From: Pseudomonadota bacterium
Lineage (GTDB): Bacteria > Pseudomonadota > Gammaproteobacteria > Halothiobacillales > Halothiobacillaceae
DNA: 9,231 nt
Direction of reading: 5' to 3'
NCBI GenBank assembly: GCA_021795795.1
Contig: JAJYPA010000308.1
Span: forward strand, 1-9,231
Under the pieces are notes generated by a model, which worked only from the letters and a program-made list of their open reading frames with translations, was not told where the DNA came from and did not search any database. Shown piece after piece: positions 1 through 5,403 of this stretch. Both the position numbers and the translations under genes were made by a program. The first letter of the stretch is position 1; each line of letters begins with the position of its first letter.

Positions 1-24
1 TGATGGAGTTTCTAAAGGGGCTTT

Positions 25-105
25 GATTATGTAGAGCTCGCGAGCACGATTCGACCCTACAACGCAGTCGAAGAAAGGCTCGCAGCTCTGCTACTATACA
101 TAATC
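25..105. other. Large imperfect stem-loop in the left flank
   Basis: Nested complementary arms are visible. GATTATGTA at 25-33 pairs with TACATAATC at 97-105, GAGCT at 34-38 with AGCTC at 84-88, GCGAGC at 40-45 with GCTCGC at 78-83, and TTCGAC at 50-55 with GTCGAA at 67-72. The apex is an 11-base loop (56-66), and an 8-base bulge lies at 89-96. About 26 pairs form with internal loops. It lies downstream of the DUF2130 stop codon, but no T-run follows it on the minus strand, so it is not a standard intrinsic terminator. It could be a mobile-element end, a recombination site folded as a hairpin, or an RNA structure at the end of the transcript. The pairing is seen directly; the role is unknown. 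Confidence 0.5.
45..66 (+). repeat. Left copy of an inverted 22-bp repeat
   Basis: This segment contains ATTCGACCCTAC at 49-60. The reverse complement of 9087-9108 matches it at 19 of 22 positions, with the central 12 bases exact. It forms the apex region of the stem-loop at 25-105. Placement near both window edges, in opposite orientation around the operon, could mark element ends. A 12-base match alone is expected by chance in 9 kb, so the case rests on the longer 19/22 match. Confidence 0.3.
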
Positions 106-120
106 GCGAGGTATACATAA
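95..120. repeat. Tandem 9-bp direct repeat TATACATAA
   Basis: TATACATAA occurs at 95-103 and again at 112-120, a period of 17 bases with TCGCGAGG between the copies. The first copy overlaps the outer right arm of the stem-loop at 25-105. Tandem short repeats like this can be binding sites for a transposase, recombinase or repressor. No such protein is encoded next to it in this window. Confidence 0.45.
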
Positions 121-167
121 CGCTGCGCAACTGCCTTTCCAGGGGTACCCAGACCCCGACAAATGAT

Positions 168-1460
168 CTAATCCGACAGATCCTCAAACTTTGCCTTCAT
201 GGTTGGGTTGCCTCGGGTAAGGCGCTTGATAGTCACGTTCTGCGCCTTGTCATTGGCCAAGCGCAGGTTGCGATCGGTACCCAGCAGGGCGTCCTTGGTT
301 TTTTGCAGGTGGTCGATGGACTTGTCGATCTCGTCGATAGCGGTCTGGAAACGGCGTGCGGCTAGGTCGTAGTTCTTGGCGAAGGCGTCCTTGAAGCCTT
401 CGAGCTCGGCTTCGAAGTTGGTGATATCGATGTTCTGTGCCTTGACCAAGGCCAGCTCCTGGCGGTAGCGCAGGCTGTTCAGGGCCGCATTGCGCAACAA
501 GGTGATCATGGGTAGAAAAAACTGCGGGCGGATGACGTACATCTTGGGGTAGCGGTGCGAGACATCGACAATACCGGTATTGTAGAGCTCGCTGTCAGAT
601 TCCAGGAGCGTAACGAGTACGGCGTACTCACAGCCCTTTTCGGTGCGGTCCTTGTCGAGCTCCTTGAGGAAGTCCTCGTTGCGCTTCTTAGTGGCCGTAG
701 TATCCGCCTCGTTTTTCATCTCGAACATTATAGACACGATCTCAATGGGATTCGCGGGATCCGTGTGATCGAAATCGCGGAAGATGTAATCCCCTTTGCT
801 GCCGGTACGAGCGTCGGTGTCCTTCTCAAAGTAGGCATACGGGAAGGCCGTGGCGCGAATCTGGTTGAAGGTGACCTCGCAATGCTGTTCCAGCGTTTCG
901 CCAAGCATCTTGGTGGAGAGCCGAGCCCTCATGTCGCGTAGTCTCTCGATGGCCTCGTCACGGTCGCGGATCTGGGTTTGGTACTTCTCCACCAAGGCCT
1001 TCTCGGCCAGTTCCTTTTCCAGAGCAGCGCGGTCTAAGGCGGCGCGCAGAGCATCGCGTTCCTGCTGCACACCGTCGATAGACTCTCGAATGGCCAAAGC
1101 CTTGCTCGTGTCGTGTGCCTGGACCTGGGCCTGGAGCTTTTGAATCTCGGCGTCCTTTTCGGCAGCGACGCGCTGGAGTTGGTTCAAGAGCTTGGCCTCA
1201 GATAGTTCTGAGAGCGAGGCAATCTGGGCTTGGAGCTTCGCGATTTCAGCCTCTTTATCGGCCACCGACTGTTGGCGCTCTCGCTCCAATTGCGTGCGGG
1301 CAAGCTGCAGGGCCGTCTCCTTGTCCCGCTCCGCCAGTGCCAGACGTTCGGCCACTTGTTTGTTGAACTCCTTATCGCGGACCTGGCGTAGGATGTCGGC
1401 GTAGCCAGATTCATCGACCTGAAAGGCAGTATGGCAATGAGGACAGACGATTTCTGGCAT
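168..1460 (-). CDS. DUF2130 family coiled-coil protein, possible PD-(D/E)XK nuclease
   Basis: A 430-aa protein recognised as DUF2130. It opens with a CPHC zinc-knuckle-like motif (C6, C9). A long charged coiled coil follows (about residues 22-180), then the conserved DUF2130 core (about 185-420) ending in NPTMKAKF. Within the core, GETLEQHCE (187-195), KGD (222-224) and FEMKNE (246-251) are arranged like the E, D and ExK elements of a PD-(D/E)XK nuclease. That reading is inference from the motif pattern. I chose ATG 1460 because AAGGAG lies 7 bases upstream and the N-terminus then begins MPEIVCPHC, as is usual in the family. A longer in-frame extension to 1604 would overlap the preceding gene. 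It is last in the operon, 29 bases after the GIY-YIG stop. DUF2130 proteins also occur as stand-alone genes of unknown role, so its membership of the system is not certain. Confidence 0.88.
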   Translation of the reverse strand: MPEIVCPHCHTAFQVDESGYADILRQVRDKEFNKQVAERLALAERDKETALQLARTQLERERQQSVADKEAEIAKLQAQIASLSELSEAKLLNQLQRVAAEKDAEIQKLQAQVQAHDTSKALAIRESIDGVQQERDALRAALDRAALEKELAEKALVEKYQTQIRDRDEAIERLRDMRARLSTKMLGETLEQHCEVTFNQIRATAFPYAYFEKDTDARTGSKGDYIFRDFDHTDPANPIEIVSIMFEMKNEADTTATKKRNEDFLKELDKDRTEKGCEYAVLVTLLESDSELYNTGIVDVSHRYPKMYVIRPQFFLPMITLLRNAALNSLRYRQELALVKAQNIDITNFEAELEGFKDAFAKNYDLAARRFQTAIDEIDKSIDHLQKTKDALLGTDRNLRLANDKAQNVTIKRLTRGNPTMKAKFEDLSD

Positions 1461-1467
1461 GGTATGG

Positions 1468-1473
1468 CTCCTT
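1468..1473 (-). promoter_or_regulatory. Shine-Dalgarno AAGGAG for the DUF2130 gene
   Basis: AAGGAG on the minus strand, 7 bases before ATG 1460. It is the strongest ribosome-binding site in the operon. It decides in favour of the 430-aa product over the 478-aa in-frame extension. Confidence 0.8.
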
Positions 1474-1489
1474 GGCGAATGTGGACTTT

Positions 1490-2674
1490 CTAGGGGATGG
1501 GCTTCAGGCTGGCCGACTCCCGATCGTAGACATAGCGGGTGATGCTGCCATCTTTGATGCGCTCCACCGCCTCGTCGATAACGAACAAGGGCACCAAAAA
1601 CCATTCCTCAGGTTGTACCGGATGGCCGAAGCGATCGTGGATGGTGATATCAAGCCGCGCGGGCGCGAACAGTCGATGCAGCAGATTTTCCAGGCGGGTG
1701 CGCTGGATCCCCGCCAGTTTGTAGGTCGCTACCACTTCGACCTTGGCGAGGAGATAGGTGGCCTCGTGCTCGGCGTTGGCGATGCGGCTATCGACTTTGC
1801 CTCCTGTCACGCCGATCTTATGGATGAGCTCGCGATGTTGTGCCACGTAGGGGGCGGCTGACAACGACCGCAGGACGTAGATAGTGCCGGTTTCCACGTC
1901 ATCGGCGTCAAACTCCCCGCCGAGGGTGAGTTGCCCCGTGTCGGGAGCGACCAACCGTCTCGCTGCAGGATCGTCGTAAAAGGCCCGCTGCAAGGAGCGC
2001 AATAGCAGATTGCTCTCCGTTCCGTTGGAGTAAATGACCCGCAGACGGCGGTCGACCTCCCTGGCGGTGGTTTTCAGTGGCTCACCGATATCGGCGACGT
2101 ACAGCGTAAGCCCGTCTAGAACAAAAAAATCCCCGGCCTCGATACCCCGGCGTCCCGCCTCTATGGGCTGGGACTGCCGCATACCGGTCTGGATATCGGT
2201 TTGCACCCGCTCAAAAAGCGGCCGAAAGGTCTCGAAGTCTTTGCACGGCGTGCGGTCAGCGATTTCTTCGGCAGCGCGTTTCTCGGTACTAGCGCGCACA
2301 TGGCGGAGCACCGTGATATCGTTCGATTCGGCCACACCTGACAATTCTGCGGCTAAGTCCTCGATATTGGGGTCTTCCGTTGTCGACAGGACCCCTGGCT
2401 CGCCCGAGAGCAGACCCTGGTGATCCAATGGCTCCAGCAGCTCTCGGCACTCTGGGAGGGCGCGCAAACGATCCAGGCGCACGGCATAGAGGCGCTCGAA
2501 GATATCCCGATCTTCCCCATGCTGCGGCACTCGCCCGTGGGTGACCACAAAGCGTTGGATGTCTTCCAAGCCGGCGATGATCCGTTCTTCTTTGGCGGTC
2601 CGTCCGTCTTTTTTCTCGGGTGGCGCAAAGTCCGCCAGCTCCGCGGCGAGGTCATCCAGTTCCGACTTATGCAT
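1490..2674 (-). CDS. GIY-YIG nuclease family protein (T5orf172/Mug113-like)
   Basis: A 394-aa protein with a C-terminal GIY-YIG-type nuclease domain (about residues 260-370). Visible elements are TIYVLRS (264-270, the GIY position), KIGVT (286-290, the YIG position), R297, and E329 in [10 protein letters not shown], the expected metal-binding glutamate. Residues 180-242 carry a conserved pre-domain ([36 protein letters not shown]) seen in this nuclease group. The N-terminal part (about 30-75) holds HGRVP and ER, resembling the C-terminus of the helicase upstream. DLAAEL occurs twice (7-12 and 106-111). ATG 2674 is chosen because it overlaps the helicase stop by 8 bases (ATGCATAA) and has GAGG just upstream. 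The extension to 2743 would run deep into the helicase gene. Likely role: the DNA-cleaving partner of the helicase and methyltransferase (inference). Confidence 0.88.
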   Translation of the reverse strand: MHKSELDDLAAELADFAPPEKKDGRTAKEERIIAGLEDIQRFVVTHGRVPQHGEDRDIFERLYAVRLDRLRALPECRELLEPLDHQGLLSGEPGVLSTTEDPNIEDLAAELSGVAESNDITVLRHVRASTEKRAAEEIADRTPCKDFETFRPLFERVQTDIQTGMRQSQPIEAGRRGIEAGDFFVLDGLTLYVADIGEPLKTTAREVDRRLRVIYSNGTESNLLLRSLQRAFYDDPAARRLVAPDTGQLTLGGEFDADDVETGTIYVLRSLSAAPYVAQHRELIHKIGVTGGKVDSRIANAEHEATYLLAKVEVVATYKLAGIQRTRLENLLHRLFAPARLDITIHDRFGHPVQPEEWFLVPLFVIDEAVERIKDGSITRYVYDRESASLKPIP

Positions 2675-4712
2675 AGCGGCCCTCTGCCTTGAAGCGCATG
2701 AAGGCCGTGGCACCCTCGGCCATGCGGCGTTCCCAAGGATCATGGGCAGTGAGCGCTGGAACCCGTCCCCGCTCTTTCTTGAATTGTACGGCGCGAATCG
2801 CCAGTTCCTTTGCTTCCTCTGGAGTGAGACTCGTGCGTTTTGCCGTAATGGCAGCTGCCACCTGCTTCAAGCTCTCCTCGCTCATGGCTTTGGCGAGGAT
2901 GGCATAGGCCTCTCCGAAGGGATTGATGCGATCGATGAGATCAATATCTAATTCCCGCACATCCATCGCAAAGCGGCGAACTCCGTGGATCAGGGCGGTG
3001 TTGGGGGCTCCCTCCTGCGCGCCTTCGGTAACGATTCGCTTTGCCTGCTGGGTCAGGTTTAGTGCGGCGATGGCATGCTGACGTACTGCTTCCTGATCTT
3101 CAGTATCGAGCTCCGGGTACTTGTCTTTGATGATCTTACCCAGGCGCAGTTGGGTCAGCTCTTCCGGTACCAGATCCTCGTCAAAGAGCCCCCGTTCGAT
3201 GCTGGGCTTATCCTGCACGAAAGCGGCAATCACCTCGTTCAGATCTTCCCGACAGATACGTGCCGCCTCCAGGCTCTTGGGTTCGGCAAGGCCCTTGATC
3301 TCGATTTGGTAGGCTCCCGTTTGTTCATGGACCCCGACGTTGCAGCGATCCGCGGTATAACCACTTTCGCCATAGTCAAAACCGGGTGTTGGGCTATTCT
3401 CGGGGTGCTTGGTCTTGAACTCGAAGCGCGGGGCCAGGACCTGCTCCATCAACAGGCTTGCGGCGATGGCCTTCAGGGTATCGTTGACGGCCTCGGTGAC
3501 GGCGGCTTCGGCGGCGTCTGGTTCGGCAATGAGGTTCGTGAAACGCGCACGGGTCTTGCCCGGCGCGTCGCGAGTAGCACGACCGATGATTTGCACGATT
3601 TCGGTGAGGCTTGCCCGGTAGCCCACGGTCAGGGCGTGTTCGCACCAGATCCAGTCGAAACCCTCTTTGGCCATCCCTAAGGCGATGATGATGTCCACAT
3701 GGTCGCGGTTGTGTTTGTGCGCCGGATCTTTGAGGGCGGCGGAAACCCGGTCGCGTTTGCTGGCATCGTCATCGACCAGATCGGCAATCCGTAAGATCCG
3801 GCCGTCTGGGCGTCGGACCAGCTGGAAGCCCGTCGTGGGATCGATGCCTTGCCATTCCCCCAGCGTTTCGATGATGTGCTCCACCTCGCGCATCTTGTCC
3901 TTGGTGCTTTCGCGAGAGTTGACGTTGGGGATATGCAGAATGGTTTTCTCGTCGGGATCGAGGACCTGGAGGATTTCCTCGACATAGGCTCCACTGTAAA
4001 AGAAATAGCCGATATCGAGCTGCTTCAGGTAGGTGTAGCCGTTTAGCTGCTCATAGTAGGTATAGGTGACGGACTCGAACTTGGCCTCGTCGGAGGGGGC
4101 CAGCACGGCCTCGGCGTCGCCCCGAAAGTAGGAGCCGGTCATGGCGACTATATGCGTCTTGCCCCGTTCGATGAGTTCGCCCAGGTGGGTGCCGAGCTTG
4201 TTGTCGGGATTGGAAGAAACGTGGTGAAACTCATCGATGGCGATCAAGCGATCGTCGAAGGCCTCGATCCCGTAGGCATCGACGGCGAAGCGGAAGGTCG
4301 CGTGGGTGCACACCAATACCCGATCCCCACTCTCCAAGAATGCGCCGACGGCTTTGACCTTGCCACCATTGTCGCCGCCAGGGGCATTGCAGAGGTTCCA
4401 TTTGGGTTCCACCCGCCAGTCTGCCCAGAAGCCGTACTTAGACAGCGGCTCGTCGTGGAAGCTCGCACCAATGGCCTTTTCGGGTACGACGACGATGGCC
4501 TGCTTGAGGCCCTGGTTTGTGAGCTTGTCGAGGGCGATGAACATGAGCGCCCGGCTCTTGCCCGAGGCCGGTGGCGATTTAATGAGGAGATACTGCTCGC
4601 CGCGCTTTTCAAAGGCGCGCTCCTGCATGGGGCGCATCCCCAGGGCATTAGCCTTGGTGGAGCTGCCGTTTTGCGCGTAGGTAACGGAAACGGAAGGGAC
4701 GCTCTGGGTCAT
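2667..4712 (-). CDS. SF2 DEAD/DEAH-type helicase
   Basis: A 681-aa superfamily 2 helicase or translocase. Motif I (Walker A) is PPASGKS (47-53), motif II is DEFH (160-163), motif III-like is TGS (192-194), motif V-like is ALGMAKEGFDW (344-354), and motif VI is QIIGRATR (374-381). The order and spacing fit two RecA-like lobes within the first 400 residues. About 280 C-terminal residues remain and end in a helicase-associated-like segment (KKERGRVP, DPWERRMA). No nuclease motif is obvious, so it probably works with the GIY-YIG protein, whose gene overlaps its stop codon. ATG 4712 lies 8 bases after the toxin stop, with AGAAGGA about 12 bases upstream. A TTG at 4724, overlapping the toxin stop, is an alternative start giving 685 aa but has no spaced ribosome-binding site. 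Expected to use ATP to move on or remodel invading DNA. Confidence 0.9.
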   Translation of the reverse strand: MTQSVPSVSVTYAQNGSSTKANALGMRPMQERAFEKRGEQYLLIKSPPASGKSRALMFIALDKLTNQGLKQAIVVVPEKAIGASFHDEPLSKYGFWADWRVEPKWNLCNAPGGDNGGKVKAVGAFLESGDRVLVCTHATFRFAVDAYGIEAFDDRLIAIDEFHHVSSNPDNKLGTHLGELIERGKTHIVAMTGSYFRGDAEAVLAPSDEAKFESVTYTYYEQLNGYTYLKQLDIGYFFYSGAYVEEILQVLDPDEKTILHIPNVNSRESTKDKMREVEHIIETLGEWQGIDPTTGFQLVRRPDGRILRIADLVDDDASKRDRVSAALKDPAHKHNRDHVDIIIALGMAKEGFDWIWCEHALTVGYRASLTEIVQIIGRATRDAPGKTRARFTNLIAEPDAAEAAVTEAVNDTLKAIAASLLMEQVLAPRFEFKTKHPENSPTPGFDYGESGYTADRCNVGVHEQTGAYQIEIKGLAEPKSLEAARICREDLNEVIAAFVQDKPSIERGLFDEDLVPEELTQLRLGKIIKDKYPELDTEDQEAVRQHAIAALNLTQQAKRIVTEGAQEGAPNTALIHGVRRFAMDVRELDIDLIDRINPFGEAYAILAKAMSEESLKQVAAAITAKRTSLTPEEAKELAIRAVQFKKERGRVPALTAHDPWERRMAEGATAFMRFKAEGRYA

Positions 4713-4720
4713 GCTGCGCT

Positions 4721-5119
4721 TCAATCCTTCTGGCCAGTCTTGGCCAAGAATGTCACACCCGGCAGCCCCTGAAAATGCGCATCGCAGGTCAAGAGGCTCG
4801 CGCCGTGGTGGCGTGCGGTGGCGTAGACGATGGCGTCGGCCGTAGCCAGTTTGTGTTCCCGGTGCAACTCAACCGCCAGAAGGGCGATACGGGTGTCGAG
4901 GGGCACAATGACACACTTTTGGGAAAAGGCGATCACTTGATCGGCCTTATCCTCCCCCACCTCGCGCAGCAACCACTTCGATAGCTCGAACTGCACCAAG
5001 GTAGGAACGATCCACCGGGACTTGTCCGGCAACTGCTCGCCGAGCCGCTTGCCCAGCGCGGTGTCGGCAAGCCACTCCACCCACGCCGACGTATCGACCA
5101 CACACGGCGCTGTAGCCAT
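4721..5119 (-). CDS. PIN-domain ribonuclease toxin (VapC-like)
   Basis: A 132-aa protein, normal length for a VapC. The four acidic positions of the PIN active site are visible: D9 in VVDTSAW, E45 in VQFELSKW, D95 in ATADAIVYA, and D113 in LLTCDAHF. All four are present, so it looks intact and catalytically competent. Known VapC toxins are Mg2+-dependent RNases that cut tRNA or rRNA; the target here cannot be inferred. The start ATG 5119 overlaps the antitoxin stop by one base (TGATG), with AAGGA 9 bases upstream. This is the tight coupling usual for antitoxin-toxin pairs. A TTG one codon upstream is an unlikely alternative. The gene sits 8 bases before the helicase start, so the helicase and downstream genes are probably read from the same message. 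Confidence 0.92.
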   Translation of the reverse strand: MATAPCVVDTSAWVEWLADTALGKRLGEQLPDKSRWIVPTLVQFELSKWLLREVGEDKADQVIAFSQKCVIVPLDTRIALLAVELHREHKLATADAIVYATARHHGASLLTCDAHFQGLPGVTFLAKTGQKD

Positions 5120-5331
5120 CAAAAGCGATCCTTGCGATCACGGAAATCGTCGGTGCGTGCTCCCGTAGCGATACCAGCAAGATCTGCCGCCTCGGGCACG
5201 GGCATCACCAGCACACCCTTACCCTTGGGAATGAACACGAACTCCTGCCCGGCCTGCCAGTGCTGTTCCTCGCGCACCGCCTTGGGGATGGAGATTTGAT
5301 ACTTGCTGGATAAGGTTGCTGTTGCGGTCAT
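5119..5331 (-). CDS. AbrB/MazE/SpoVT-type antitoxin (VapB-like)
   Basis: A 70-aa protein with an N-terminal swapped-hairpin AbrB domain. LSSKYQISIPKAVREEQHW (7-25) is the typical core, followed by GQEFVFIPKGKGVLVMP (28-44). The C-terminal tail is acidic and basic (TDDFRDRKDRF) and is the part that usually binds and neutralises the PIN toxin. Proteins of this type bind DNA as dimers and repress their own promoter. ATG 5331 is chosen because GGAG lies about 8 bases upstream, with a second AGGAG closer, and the product then begins directly at the domain. A longer ORF from 5397 would read through the promoter. Its promoter and probable operator lie in the 72-base gap behind it. Confidence 0.92.
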   Translation of the reverse strand: MTATATLSSKYQISIPKAVREEQHWQAGQEFVFIPKGKGVLVMPVPEAADLAGIATGARTDDFRDRKDRF

Positions 5332-5367
5332 AGCTCCTACTCCAAAAATGTCGATCGCCTGATGGTA

Positions 5368-5397
5368 AGAATAGCTGATCCTGGCAGAGTCTGCCAA
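5368..5397 (-). promoter_or_regulatory. Probable sigma-70-type promoter for antitoxin, toxin and downstream genes
   Basis: On the minus strand, TTGGCA (5392-5397) matches the -35 consensus at five of six positions. TATTCT (5368-5373) matches the -10 at four of six. The spacer is 18 bases. Transcription would start near 5361, giving a leader of about 30 bases before ATG 5331. It could also drive the helicase, GIY-YIG and DUF2130 genes independently of the methyltransferase gene. Called by eye only. Confidence 0.55.
5382..5396. promoter_or_regulatory. Palindromic probable operator TGGCAGAGTCTGCCA
   Basis: A perfect inverted repeat with 7-bp arms and one central base. It overlaps the predicted -35 box (5392-5397) of the antitoxin promoter. 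AbrB-type antitoxins, alone or with their toxin, usually bind such palindromes to shut off their own operon, so this is the likely autoregulatory site. The palindrome is seen directly; the binding is inferred. It begins only 22 bases upstream of the -10 box. Confidence 0.6.
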
Positions 5398-5403
5398 AGT
5401 GCC

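Noticed and set aside
142..157. GGGGT/ACCCC inverted repeat as an operon terminator
   Set aside because: Only a 5-bp stem and no T-run downstream on the minus strand.
1461..1604. 48-residue N-terminal extension of the DUF2130 protein
   Set aside because: It overlaps the GIY-YIG gene by more than 100 bases, is low-quality sequence, and the strong AAGGAG supports ATG 1460.
3075..3680. 201-aa open frame on the plus strand
   Set aside because: Lies antisense inside the helicase gene, whose motifs are intact on the other strand.
4152..4772. 206-aa open frame on the plus strand
   Set aside because: Antisense to the helicase N-terminal part and the toxin end; no recognisable motif.
5332..5397. 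22-residue N-terminal extension of the antitoxin
   Set aside because: It would translate across the promoter and operator; the AbrB domain begins right after ATG 5331, which has a ribosome-binding site.
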